DNA of 19,909 bases, taken from the NCBI GenBank assembly GCA_031278735.1, contig JAITJU010000179.1, positions 1 through 19,909 of the forward strand, read 5' to 3'. The notes beneath the pieces were generated by a model. It was not told the origin of the DNA. It saw only the letters and a program-made list of their open reading frames with translations, and did no database searches. Position numbers and translations under genes: made by a program. The DNA is from Zoogloeaceae bacterium (lineage in GTDB: Bacteria; Pseudomonadota; Gammaproteobacteria; Burkholderiales; Rhodocyclaceae). Positions within the stretch are counted from its first letter, which is position 1. The number at the start of each line of letters is the position of its first letter. Of this stretch, positions 7,086-15,882 are shown piece after piece.

Positions 7086-9037
7086 GCCTCTTCCCAAGTC
7101 AGGGCGAACAGGGTTTCTCCGGGCAAATCGAAACGCGCCGCATCGTTTTTGCAATTCAGATGCGCCGCGCGCACACGACTGTCGGGCGCGAAAAACTCAA
7201 GTTTCGCGCCCGACCGGCAAAGCGCGGCGGCGCCCGCCAGGCTCACCTGCTGCACGCGCGCGCTCTTGTTTACGCCCAGCAGACTGTGCCGCCTGCCGTC
7301 GCGCATGGCGAGCGCGTCCACTTCAAAAGCGTCGTTCTCCAGTCTCTGCACCCAGGGCAACCAATGGCGGCGCATGAATTGCTGGGCGAGCGCGACTGGC
7401 CGCAATTCAAACCTCGATCCCTGATTGCGCAACATGCCTTTGGGATGATCGGCGTCATCGGCAACCAGAAACCAGTTGAGCATGTCCAGCAAGCCGTCGC
7501 CAGAAGCGTTGATCGCCACAGAAACCCACCACAGCGCGGCAAAATGCGTGTCCTGCTGGTAAGGGCTGACGCTTGCGCCGCTGGAAATATTGGTCTGATT
7601 GATCAACAGGGCTTTCCGGGGACGCCCCTTGGCGTCCAGCCCCACCAGTCTGGCGGCGGCCTGGATATCGTCGCGGTAACGCCGGGTCGAAAAGAGATCG
7701 CGCAACATCCATTCATGCCAGACGATGGCGTCAATGTCGTCTCCGTGACGCTGCAACAACTTTTCCGTCCAGCTCGCGCCGCGCCGCCTTCCAGCGTCCT
7801 CACGAAACGGGCCGCCGCCAAAACGCGAGCTGGCGGGCGCGGCAATGCGCACACCGGCGGCGCGCGCCGCCGCATTCGCGCGCACATGCCGCAGAATGAC
7901 GGCAAAATATTTCTCGAAGCTGTCGTAATCCGGGTAATTGAGATTGGGTTCGTCGGCAAAGGCCAGATAATGCAGTCCGCCGGAATTCAGGCGGATGCTG
8001 TCGGCCAGCCAGGCGTCTACGCCGGTCAGGGTTTGTTGATCGGCGGCAAGGACAGGTTTGCGTCCGGTTTTCGACAGCAAGGTCAGATCGAGACCAATGC
8101 CGAAACGCTGGTTGTACTGGCGGCGAAAGCCAATTTCACGCTCCGGCTGGCGGGAAAGCACGTCGACAAAGCTGTAAAAGCCCGCCGCTTGCAGATCCAG
8201 GGCGTCGAGAGACGCAAACCCCGATTCCGGCCAGAGGGTATAGGGCAGACCCACCCCCAGACGCGGCGTCGCCCCCGGACTGTCTTCGCGCAGAGTCAAC
8301 GCCGCCCGGCCCGGCAGGCGCGTCAGGGGATGCAGATGTTCCGGCTTTTGCGCGAACAGGTTGTCCGCGCCATCCAGCCAGAAAGCCGCCTTGCCGCTTC
8401 CCTCCAGATTCAGCCGCCAGATTTCATCCCGCCGCGACGTCGGCAGCGGCAGGCTGTCGAAGCTCGAATACTGCGCGTGTTCCCGCAAATCCAGACGCAA
8501 GGCGCTGGCGTCGGACAGGCGCATGATCCGCAGCGCATTGACGCCGCCGTGATGCTTGCCGTTGAGCGTGGCCTTCGCGCCCGCCGCCACGCGGAAATAG
8601 AATTCGGCGTTCCGGGGCGCATCAATGGAAAAATGCACCTTGGCGGGCTCGAATTGCGCGGCGACGGCGGCATCGTGCGTAACGCGATAAGCGCGAAAAC
8701 TGTAGCCCGGTATGCCCAGCCGATAATCGGCCTTGCCGGGCGTCAGGGCGAAGACCTGCTCGCCGCGCGTCTGTTCGGGACGAATGTCGAGCCGCTCCAG
8801 CAGACGCCCCGCGCCGTCCGTCAGATGGATCTGTTCGCGATTGGCGTCGGCCTGCCATGCGGCTTTCCAACTCAACCGCGCGGAACCGGCTTGTTTCGGC
8901 AGCAAATACAGACTGCCGTCGCGTATATCCCCCCATTCCATGCTGGCGCCGCAAGACGCCGAAGCAAGGACGAAAAGGGAAAGCGCGCCGACAATCAAAA
9001 CGCGCGCCAGTCTGGACGACTCACGATTTTTTGGCAT
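7082..9037 (-). CDS. Exported glycosidase-like protein of polysaccharide operon
   Basis: This 651-residue protein has an N-terminal signal sequence (residues about 11-28) ending ASASCG; Cys29 could be lipidated, though the -3 residue is Ser rather than the usual Leu, so ordinary cleavage is possible. The first 250 residues look like beta-rich, carbohydrate-binding-like sequence. Then comes a region resembling a (beta/alpha)8 glycosidase: ADEPN with Glu363, in a setting like the NEP acid/base motif of clan GH-A enzymes, and VWHEW with Glu442 as a possible nucleophile. The last 130 residues are again beta-rich. A periplasmic or surface hydrolase acting on the exopolysaccharide, comparable in role to PslG in the Psl locus, is my inference; no family is assigned. 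Its start overlaps the flippase gene by 17 bases and has an AAAGGGGAAAGAG ribosome binding site. Confidence 0.7.
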   Translation of the reverse strand: MPKNRESSRLARVLIVGALSLFVLASASCGASMEWGDIRDGSLYLLPKQAGSARLSWKAAWQADANREQIHLTDGAGRLLERLDIRPEQTRGEQVFALTPGKADYRLGIPGYSFRAYRVTHDAAVAAQFEPAKVHFSIDAPRNAEFYFRVAAGAKATLNGKHHGGVNALRIMRLSDASALRLDLREHAQYSSFDSLPLPTSRRDEIWRLNLEGSGKAAFWLDGADNLFAQKPEHLHPLTRLPGRAALTLREDSPGATPRLGVGLPYTLWPESGFASLDALDLQAAGFYSFVDVLSRQPEREIGFRRQYNQRFGIGLDLTLLSKTGRKPVLAADQQTLTGVDAWLADSIRLNSGGLHYLAFADEPNLNYPDYDSFEKYFAVILRHVRANAAARAAGVRIAAPASSRFGGGPFREDAGRRRGASWTEKLLQRHGDDIDAIVWHEWMLRDLFSTRRYRDDIQAAARLVGLDAKGRPRKALLINQTNISSGASVSPYQQDTHFAALWWVSVAINASGDGLLDMLNWFLVADDADHPKGMLRNQGSRFELRPVALAQQFMRRHWLPWVQRLENDAFEVDALAMRDGRRHSLLGVNKSARVQQVSLAGAAALCRSGAKLEFFAPDSRVRAAHLNCKNDAARFDLPGETLFALTWEEA

Positions 9038-10382
9038 CTCTTTCCCCTTTCCTTTCGCGTCGTTGCCGACGCAAGACGCGCCACTGGGCGCGCAGCAGCG
9101 CCGCGTCGCTGGGCAACAGAAACAACGAACGCCGCCAGGACGCGCCGCTCAACCGGCAATACAGGCGCAGCATGGCAAGCGCAACGACAAGATAGGCCGC
9201 CGACGAGGCGATGCCCGCGCCGGCAATGCCCAGATGCGGGATCGACCAGAAATTGAGCAGCAGGTTTACCGCGACCGCGCCGCCCGTTATCGCCGACAGG
9301 CTGCCGGGACGTTGCTTGCCGAGCAGGTCAAGACGCAGGATGCTGACGTAGCCGAGGCAGAACAATCCCGGCAGCAACGCCAGCAGCGCCGGATAAGCGG
9401 GCGCGTAATCCGGGCCAAACAGGACGACAATCAGCCATTCGCCGACCAGCGCCATACCGACGCAAGCGCCCAGCATGACCGCCGCCGTCAGGCGCAGCGC
9501 CAGCTGCGTGAGTTCCGTGATGCCTTCGCCTTGTTGCAGCAGGCGCTTCATCAACGGCGTCGTCACCGCTTCGGGGACGATCAGCAACAATTCGGCGGCG
9601 GCGCTGGCCATGGCGTAGTGACCCAGCGCATCTGGCGGCAGCAAGGCGGCCACCAGCAGATAATCGGCGCGCAGCAACATCTGCTGAAACAGCACTTCGG
9701 GGTGGCTGCGCGCGCCATAGTGCAGCAATTCCCTTTGTTGATCCGGTCGCCAGCAAAGCCGCAACCGGTGAAATCGCGCCAGCCAGCATACGCCGACCGC
9801 CGCCACGCACGACAACCCAACCAGCCAGCTGGCCAGAGCGGCGGTCAACACGTTGGGCAACAATAGCCAGAAGGCAATGAACAGCAGGAGCGGCACCAGG
9901 GATTCCAGGAGGCGCAAGACGTTGAAAACGCCCACGCGCCCATCGGCGTTATGCAGGGTCAGCATCCCGCCCTTGCACACCGCCAGCGGCACGGCCAGCA
10001 ACAATAGCCAGGCCAGCATTCCCAGCTGCTCCGCAAGCTGCCGGGTCGTTGCGAAATCACCGCCGAACAGGCGCAGCAGCGTCACGCCGACCAGCGTCAG
10101 CAAAGTGGCGGGCAGGCAGCCGTAGACCAGCATCTGGGTAAGCAGTACGCTGATCGAATGACGGCGCGCCGCCTGATAACCGACGGCGGTATTGAGGCCG
10201 CCGCAAGTAAAGGCGGCGATCAGGTCCGGCAAGGTGTTCAGGAGCGCGAACAAGCCGCGGTCGGCAGGGCCGAGCAAACGCGCCAGCAGAATGTTGCGCA
10301 ACAGGCGAATGCCGGTCATCAACACCCGGGTTCCCACGCTCAACGCCATGTTCCAGAGATAAGAGCCGCGCTTCACGCCCAT
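9021..10382 (-). CDS. Wzx-like polysaccharide flippase (MOP superfamily)
   Basis: This 453-residue integral membrane protein with roughly 12-14 hydrophobic helices fits the oligosaccharide flippase family that moves lipid-linked repeat units across the inner membrane. Family-like features are the N-terminal LARLLGPADRGLFALL (the GxxxyG-like segment after the first helix) and a middle ADYLLVAALLPPDALGHYAMA. A charged cytoplasmic C terminus rich in Arg follows the last helix. The frame is open upstream to 10901 in low-complexity Ala/Arg sequence, but the ATG at 10382, with GGAG just upstream, gives the natural N terminus MGVKRGSYLWN. It overlaps the deacetylase stop by 10 bases and the next gene by 17, consistent with translational coupling. 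Confidence 0.9.
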   Translation of the reverse strand: MGVKRGSYLWNMALSVGTRVLMTGIRLLRNILLARLLGPADRGLFALLNTLPDLIAAFTCGGLNTAVGYQAARRHSISVLLTQMLVYGCLPATLLTLVGVTLLRLFGGDFATTRQLAEQLGMLAWLLLLAVPLAVCKGGMLTLHNADGRVGVFNVLRLLESLVPLLLFIAFWLLLPNVLTAALASWLVGLSCVAAVGVCWLARFHRLRLCWRPDQQRELLHYGARSHPEVLFQQMLLRADYLLVAALLPPDALGHYAMASAAAELLLIVPEAVTTPLMKRLLQQGEGITELTQLALRLTAAVMLGACVGMALVGEWLIVVLFGPDYAPAYPALLALLPGLFCLGYVSILRLDLLGKQRPGSLSAITGGAVAVNLLLNFWSIPHLGIAGAGIASSAAYLVVALAMLRLYCRLSGASWRRSLFLLPSDAALLRAQWRVLRRQRRERKGERDAKKS

Positions 10383-11380
10383 GCGCTCCGCAACAAATGC
10401 CAGGATATCTGTGCCAGAAGGCCGCTGCCGCCGTGACTGACGTTGATGCGCGGCAGCGTCAGCGGATCGCTGCCGGGGCCAATCAAACCAAGCCGCGCCG
10501 TCAGCGCGTGGCGATAGCCCAGCGCGGCGACTGCGGAACGCACCTTGTCGTCGTGATCGCCGTTGGGGTAGCAATACACCGGCAAGGGATGGCGGCAATG
10601 CGCGCGCAACGCGGCGTGCGAACGCGCCAGTTCGCGCTCCAGCGCGACGGCGTCCAGCCGCGTGAGAATCGCGTGACTGGCGCCGTGCGGGCCGAAACGC
10701 GCCAGTCCCGAATCTTCCAGGGCGCGCACTTGCGCCCAATCCAGGGTGATCGGACAAGACAGCGCGGGCGCCAGGGCGGCGACCGCATCGAGCTTTTCCG
10801 GCGACAACTTCGACAGACCGCGCAGATAACGGACAAGAGCCCAGCTGCGCCGCTCGCTGGCTTCGGGGCACAACAGCAGGGGCGGCACAGGCTCGCCGCA
10901 AGCCCGCAAAGCGTCACACACGCGATATGCGGCGGCAGACTGCGGCGTCTGCCAGAAAACCTTGCCGATGGCCTCCCACCAGAAGCATCGGGGAGGATGC
11001 CCGCCATCGCCGCCGATGAAATCGGTGGAGAGAAAAAAACTCGCTGGAAATTCATAACGCTGCAACAGCGGAAAAGCCAATTCGGCGTTGTCCCGCCAAC
11101 CGTCATCGAAGGTCAGCGCCATGCGCGGACGCTTCCCGCCAGGACATTCCAGCAGGCTTTCCAGGGGAACGCACTCGAAATGTCGACCGAGCCAGCGCAA
11201 CAGACGCTCGAACGCCTGGCGCCCCATGCACAGCGCGCGACAATGAGGCCACGCCGCCTCCGCATCACTGAGCACTACTCGATGCAGACCCAACACGACG
11301 CCGTGTCGGCGCAAAGCGCCGCCCGGCAGGGCAAGATAGGCGCGGCCAATGAGGTTTTTCAGGAAGGAAAAGCGGGGCAT
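10373..11380 (-). CDS. NodB-domain polysaccharide deacetylase
   Basis: This 335-residue protein has the NodB/CE4 deacetylase signature: TFDDGW at about 90-95 with the metal and base aspartates, PASFFLSTDFIG at about 112-123, and HGASH at 232-236 as the two metal-binding histidines. YCYPNGDHDD at about 269-278 corresponds to motif 3, with Asn where many family members have Gly or Arg. The insertion of about 110 residues between the first two motifs resembles deacetylases of other exopolysaccharide loci. It probably removes N-acetyl groups from amino sugars in the repeat unit or polymer. No signal peptide is obvious; a hydrophobic N-terminal stretch may attach it to the membrane. The ATG at 11380 follows the upstream stop by two bases. 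Confidence 0.88.
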   Translation of the reverse strand: MPRFSFLKNLIGRAYLALPGGALRRHGVVLGLHRVVLSDAEAAWPHCRALCMGRQAFERLLRWLGRHFECVPLESLLECPGGKRPRMALTFDDGWRDNAELAFPLLQRYEFPASFFLSTDFIGGDGGHPPRCFWWEAIGKVFWQTPQSAAAYRVCDALRACGEPVPPLLLCPEASERRSWALVRYLRGLSKLSPEKLDAVAALAPALSCPITLDWAQVRALEDSGLARFGPHGASHAILTRLDAVALERELARSHAALRAHCRHPLPVYCYPNGDHDDKVRSAVAALGYRHALTARLGLIGPGSDPLTLPRINVSHGGSGLLAQISWHLLRSAWA

Positions 11381-11382
11381 GT

Positions 11383-12516
11383 TCAACAATTTCGTTGCGG
11401 GACCCACAGGCCATAACGCCGCCCGCGTAAAAATTGCCATAGGCCGACATTCATGCCCGCCAGCGTCACCAGCAAAAAACCGGCGAGGCGAAACGGTTTC
11501 GGCAGTCGCCCCCGGCGATCGAGCAGGCCGATGACGCCAAAGGCATAACCAAACAGCTGCGCGATCAGGGCAAAACGATAAAAAGCGCCCGCGTTCCACA
11601 GCATGAGGCTGCAAAGGAAGAGCGGCGGCAAAAGCGGCGGCGCGAGGCGGCGCAACGCCTTGTGGCAAATGAGCGCGATGGCGAGAAAACCGTGCCGCAG
11701 CGGATTCATCAGATTGCGGCGCGACGCCAGGCTTTGCAGGCCGCCGACAGTAATCCGCACCCGGCGGCGAAACTGGCGGGCGGTTTCATCCACGCCGCAA
11801 CTGTGCACCCGCGCCTGTTCGACGTAAACGACGCGCTTGCCGGCAGCCGCCGCGCAGGTGCAGAGGAAAAAATCGTCCGTCACTTCCGCGGGCACGGGCT
11901 GGAACAATTCGCGCCGCAAGGCCAGGAGCGCGCCGTCGGCGGAAAGCACGCAACCGGCGCGATTTTCCATCCCGCGCAGCCAGTTTTCGTAGCGCCGGTA
12001 GAGACGGTCGCCGACGCTCAAGGCGCGCCCGGCACACGGAATCTGCTCGTTGCCGGCGCAACAGCCGACTTCCGGGTCGGCAAAAGGCGCCAGCAGATGC
12101 ATAAGGGTGTCGTCCTGCCAGTGGTTGTCGACATCCGTAAACACCAGTATGGCGTGACGGGCTTCGCGCACGGCGGCGTTCAGGGCTGCCGCCTTGCCTT
12201 GGCGCGGCAGGTCGAGCACTTTCAGGCGCGGATCGGCAAACGCGCGCGCGATCGCCACGCTGTTGTCCCCAGAACCGTCGCTGGCCAGGATGACCTCCAG
12301 CGCCGCCGGATGCCGTTCCGCCAGCAGGGAACTCAGGCGCCGTTCGATATGCGCCGCTTCGTCATGCGCCGCGACGATGATGCTGATCGATTGCGGTTGG
12401 GCTTCCGGCGTCTCGCGCTTGCCGATGAACGGACAAAGCGCCGCCAGCGCAAGCGGGTAGCCAACCCAGGCGCAAAAGGGCAGGAAGAGGAAAAACCAGA
12501 AAAGCGCTTCAGCCAC
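11383..12516 (-). CDS. Family 2 glycosyltransferase, membrane-bound
   Basis: This 377-residue protein is a processive-type GT2 glycosyltransferase. It opens with a membrane helix (about 2-28), followed by SISIIVAAHDEAAHIERRL at about 43-61, ILASDGSGDNS at about 76-86, RQGKAAALNAA, and TDVDNHW with the DxD metal site at 128-130. A TDDFFL acidic motif and RRRVRITVGGLQSL follow, in the place of the QxxRW region, then three or four C-terminal membrane helices. The donor and acceptor sugars cannot be deduced. The start is a GTG at 12516 with GGAGG seven bases upstream, overlapping the preceding gene by 8 bases. Confidence 0.88.
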   Translation of the reverse strand: MAEALFWFFLFLPFCAWVGYPLALAALCPFIGKRETPEAQPQSISIIVAAHDEAAHIERRLSSLLAERHPAALEVILASDGSGDNSVAIARAFADPRLKVLDLPRQGKAAALNAAVREARHAILVFTDVDNHWQDDTLMHLLAPFADPEVGCCAGNEQIPCAGRALSVGDRLYRRYENWLRGMENRAGCVLSADGALLALRRELFQPVPAEVTDDFFLCTCAAAAGKRVVYVEQARVHSCGVDETARQFRRRVRITVGGLQSLASRRNLMNPLRHGFLAIALICHKALRRLAPPLLPPLFLCSLMLWNAGAFYRFALIAQLFGYAFGVIGLLDRRGRLPKPFRLAGFLLVTLAGMNVGLWQFLRGRRYGLWVPQRNC

Positions 12517-13450
12517 GTTCCGGCCTCCGGGCGTGACGCCCGAGCAGACTCGACAGCAGCGCCAGGGCGGTTATGTGCAGGCGCAGCCAATGCAGCGCCA
12601 TGAGCTGCGCCATGAATATCGGATGGCGGTATGCGCGCTGGCGCAGCGCGAAACCGAAAGCCGCCAGCAACCCCGGCAGCAACGCCAGCGCGACGGGCAG
12701 GGAACAGATGAGCGCCGCCGCCAGGAGGAACAGGCTGGATGAAGCCACACCCGCGCAAAGCAGCGGGAAGCGCAGCACGCGCAGGCTGGCGTCCGCCCCG
12801 ATCAGTTGCAGGTGACCGCTCTGCCGCCAATATTCCTTGCCCAGCCATTCCCGCCAGCTGCGCTCGTACCCCCAATGCATGACCGTCGGCGCGGGCAGGC
12901 TCAGCAAGCGAGCGCCCGCCCGGCGCAGGCGCAAGGTGAAATCCTTGTCCTCGCCTGCGCGCAGGCGTTCGTCGAAACCGCCGACGCGCTCAAGCCAGGA
13001 GCGCGCCATGCACAGGTTCTGCGTCGTCAGCCAGTCGCGTTGGCCGACGGCAAGGTCGCGATATTGCCAGACGCGCGCGAACCAGGGCGCTTCGGCGGGA
13101 GTGTCGCACGCCAGCGCCAGCACATCCGCCTCATCGCGGGCATGGATGCCCCGCCAGATCGCCAGCCAATCGGGCGGCACTTCAATGTCGGCGTCAATGA
13201 AGGCCAGCCAGTCGCCCGTTGCCAGATCGGCGCCGCGATTACGCAACGCGCCGATGGATACGCCGGGACAATCGAGCACGCGCGCGCCATGCGCGGCGGC
13301 AATGCGGGCGCCGTCATCCGTGGATCCGTTATCCGCCGCCAACAGCTCGCATTCGATGTCGGCACAGTCGGCGGCGCGACAAATACTGGCGAGCGTCCGG
13401 CCAATATGACGCGCTTCATTGAACATCGGAATCACCACGCTGATCTTCAT
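12509..13450 (-). CDS. Family 2 glycosyltransferase
   Basis: This 313-residue GT-A-fold glycosyltransferase has the classic GT2 opening ISVVIPMFNEARHIGRTL, AADNGSTDDG at about 38-47, and FIDADIEVP with the DxD site at 86-88. A GEDKDFTLRLRRAG segment supplies the usual acidic catalytic pair. Two or three hydrophobic stretches after residue 220 would anchor it to the inner membrane. It probably adds one sugar to the lipid-linked repeat; specificity is not visible. The ATG is preceded by GGGAGG and overlaps the stop of the Wzy-like gene as ATGA. Confidence 0.9.
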   Translation of the reverse strand: MKISVVIPMFNEARHIGRTLASICRAADCADIECELLAADNGSTDDGARIAAAHGARVLDCPGVSIGALRNRGADLATGDWLAFIDADIEVPPDWLAIWRGIHARDEADVLALACDTPAEAPWFARVWQYRDLAVGQRDWLTTQNLCMARSWLERVGGFDERLRAGEDKDFTLRLRRAGARLLSLPAPTVMHWGYERSWREWLGKEYWRQSGHLQLIGADASLRVLRFPLLCAGVASSSLFLLAAALICSLPVALALLPGLLAAFGFALRQRAYRHPIFMAQLMALHWLRLHITALALLSSLLGRHARRPERG

Positions 13451-14817
13451 GTGCCTCCCTCTCGCGGCGCTTCCTCGGCTTGCGCGCGCAATACGCTGGA
13501 GAGCGCGATCAACGCCCAGAGATATTTGTGATTGGGTACGCTCAGGAACAGCATGAACAGGCTCATCGCCAACAGGCTCATGCCCAGGTGCGCGGCCAGA
13601 TCGGCCTTTTCCGGATTGCCTTTTTGCATCCAGACGCCGCGCGCGCGGGCAAAGTTACGCAAAGCCAGGATAATCAGGCTGACGAAGAGCAGACCGGCGG
13701 GAATGCCCATCTCGCTGAAAATTTCCAGATAGGTGTTGTGCGCGCGCCGCAATATGTCGATCCCTCCCATTTCGTCGGAAAACGCCTTGGCATGACCGGT
13801 GCGTCCGTAATGCAATGGAAAGGCGCCGGGACCGGCGCCCAGAAGCGGGTTGTCGCGGATCATCCGGACGCCGACCAGCAGATAGGAAGCGCGCCGTCCC
13901 AGAGAGGCGTCCCGCTGCGCGACGGCGCTGGATTTGAGTATGCTCAAGGATTTGACGCGCTCGACGTATTCGTCTGGCAGAGAGGCCAGCGCCAGCGGCG
14001 CCAGAATGGCCGCGCCAAACATGACGAATCCCAGGTGGCGCGGACGTATCCGGCGCAATTTGTCGTGATGCTGCCAGGCGCCGACGGCGCACGTCAACAG
14101 CACTACCAGCAAACCCGAACGCGAATTGGTCTTGATCATGCCAACGAACAGAATGAGGCAAACGCCCGCCCAGAAGAGCCGCGGCAGCATCCCGCGCGCA
14201 TGCAGGACGAGCAGCGCGGCCAGAGGCAAGGCGACGGCAAGCAACAGGGCAAAATAATTGGCGTCCTGCAAAAAGCCAATGGCGCGCCCATTGGCGTAGC
14301 GCGTTTCAATTGAAGCGATGGCGGTCAATCCGGAGATCGCGACGCTCAGCGCAATCAGGCGGCACAGCATCTTCGGGTCGATATCGCGTCCCGCCAGCAA
14401 AGTGATGACGAACAGGCTCGCCCCCACCAGCAACTCGCGCCAGTTGTTCAAGGAAAACAACAGGTTGTCGGTAAAGAACGTGCTCAGCAACATGCAGAAC
14501 AGGAAAAGCGCCAGAGGCCGCCAGAGATTGCTGCTCAAATGCCGCGCGGGCAGCTGGCGCAGCAGGAGTTGCGCGGCGAGAACGAGAATCAGCGCGCCGC
14601 CAATCAACTTGGCGCCGGATAAAGAGCTTTCCCTGAAAACGCCCTCGAAGGGTGCCAGAACGACGAGTCCGAGCAAGCCCCAGGCCGGACGGCGCGCGAG
14701 CGCGAGCAAGCCAAAAACACCCAAAACCGCAAGCGGCGCCAGGTAAGGCCAGGAACTGGCAAGCATGGCCAGGCAAACAAACGCGACGACCAAGCCGAAA
14801 ATTGACGTAATCAGCAT
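13447..14817 (-). CDS. O-antigen ligase / Wzy polymerase family membrane protein
   Basis: This 456-residue protein with about 10-12 membrane helices carries the Wzy_C (PF04932) pattern: TNSRSGLLVVLL in the middle, a large periplasmic loop with GAGPGAFPLHYG, and AHNTYLEIFSEMGIP at about 359-373 with the conserved His360. In an operon with a flippase and a Wzz homologue it is most likely the Wzy-type polymerase that joins repeat units in the periplasm, rather than the lipopolysaccharide ligase WaaL; sequence alone cannot separate the two. Its ATG overlaps the stop of the GT4 gene by 7 bases. Confidence 0.88.
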   Translation of the reverse strand: MLITSIFGLVVAFVCLAMLASSWPYLAPLAVLGVFGLLALARRPAWGLLGLVVLAPFEGVFRESSLSGAKLIGGALILVLAAQLLLRQLPARHLSSNLWRPLALFLFCMLLSTFFTDNLLFSLNNWRELLVGASLFVITLLAGRDIDPKMLCRLIALSVAISGLTAIASIETRYANGRAIGFLQDANYFALLLAVALPLAALLVLHARGMLPRLFWAGVCLILFVGMIKTNSRSGLLVVLLTCAVGAWQHHDKLRRIRPRHLGFVMFGAAILAPLALASLPDEYVERVKSLSILKSSAVAQRDASLGRRASYLLVGVRMIRDNPLLGAGPGAFPLHYGRTGHAKAFSDEMGGIDILRRAHNTYLEIFSEMGIPAGLLFVSLIILALRNFARARGVWMQKGNPEKADLAAHLGMSLLAMSLFMLFLSVPNHKYLWALIALSSVLRAQAEEAPREGGT

Positions 14818-15878
14818 GGCGCGCCCTCCCGGACAAGCGCGTAAAAACGCTGCCAGCGCGCCGCCAGTTTTGCGAGATCGTAATCGCGTTCCTGGCGAAG
14901 GCGTCCGGCGGCGGCCAGACGCCCGGCGAAATCCGCGTCGATGAGCAAGCGCTCGATTTGCCTCGACAGCAGGACCGCATCACCAGGGGGCGCAAGCAGA
15001 CCATTTGCGCCATCCTCGATCATGTCCGGCACGCCGCCCACCGCGCAGGCGGCAATCGGGACGCCGCCGCGCATGGCCTCAAGCAACACCATGGGCGTGC
15101 CTTCGGTGCGCGAACTGAGCGCCAGAACGGAAAGGCGGGCAAACCAGGCTTCCATGTCGCGCTGGTAGCCAGGCAGGCGTATGCGCCCGCCCAATCCAGC
15201 GGCGGCGACGCGCGTTTGCAGGCTTGCGGCCAACGGGCCATCGCCCAGCATCACGGCTTGCAGATCGGGGTATTTGGCGCACAAGGGAATCAGGGCGTCG
15301 AGAAACAGATCGGGGCCTTTTTCGGCGCTCAGGCGGCCAACGAATCCGACGAGCGGCGCGGCAGCCTGGCGCGGCGGCGGCGCGCCCCGGCATTGGGGCA
15401 GACCATTGGGAATGACTTCGAGTTTATCCGTCGACACGCCGACGCGCGCGTGCAGTCTGGCGATGCCTTGCGACACACAGGCAATGCGGCGCACCCGGCG
15501 GCTCATCCCCAGACGCAGACCGATCCAGGCATATAACCGCTGTTTGGCGCTGCGCGGCGTGAAGCCGTGCTGGGTCAGCGCCAGCGGCAGGCGCAAGCGG
15601 CGGGCGCATATCCAGCCAAACACCTGGGCGCGGAAATTGTGGGCGTTGATCAAGCCCGGACATCCTTGCAGTTCCGCCATCAGCGCCTTGAGGCCGCACA
15701 GGCTGGCGCACGTCACGCCGGCGGCGAGAAAGCGTTGCGGCAAGGCGTCGTCGGACGTGTCGAGAAAGATTACCTTGTGGCGTCCCGGCACATGCAGGCA
15801 ATGATCGAGCAACATGCGTTCGGCGCCGTAGAAACCGCCGCTATGAACAAGGTGGACAACACCGTCACTCCAGGTCAT
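14811..15878 (-). CDS. Family 4 glycosyltransferase
   Basis: This 355-residue protein is a GT-B-fold retaining glycosyltransferase of family GT4. It has an N-terminal HSGGFYGAERMLLDH loop, VIPNGL, GFVGRLSAEKGPDLFL with Lys187, and SSRTEGTPMVLLEAM with the EX7E pair Glu259 and Glu267, followed by GGVPDMIEDGANGLL. It transfers a sugar from a nucleotide donor at the cytoplasmic face of the membrane. No membrane helix is seen. The ATG at 15878 has AAGG a few bases upstream and comes four bases after the wzz-like stop. Confidence 0.92.
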   Translation of the reverse strand: MTWSDGVVHLVHSGGFYGAERMLLDHCLHVPGRHKVIFLDTSDDALPQRFLAAGVTCASLCGLKALMAELQGCPGLINAHNFRAQVFGWICARRLRLPLALTQHGFTPRSAKQRLYAWIGLRLGMSRRVRRIACVSQGIARLHARVGVSTDKLEVIPNGLPQCRGAPPPRQAAAPLVGFVGRLSAEKGPDLFLDALIPLCAKYPDLQAVMLGDGPLAASLQTRVAAAGLGGRIRLPGYQRDMEAWFARLSVLALSSRTEGTPMVLLEAMRGGVPIAACAVGGVPDMIEDGANGLLAPPGDAVLLSRQIERLLIDADFAGRLAAAGRLRQERDYDLAKLAARWQRFYALVREGAPC

Positions 15879-15882
15879 CGCC

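Noticed and set aside
7160..9256. Open frame of 698 codons on the plus strand opposite the glycosidase-like gene
   Set aside because: Low-complexity Arg/Gln/Ala translation with no signal or domain. The minus-strand frame has a signal peptide, a good ribosome binding site and overlapping operon neighbours.
13447..14817. Naming the Wzy/O-antigen-ligase family gene waaL
   Set aside because: WaaL and Wzy share the same domain; the operon with flippase and Wzz favours a polymerase, and no lipid A-core genes are present to support a ligase.
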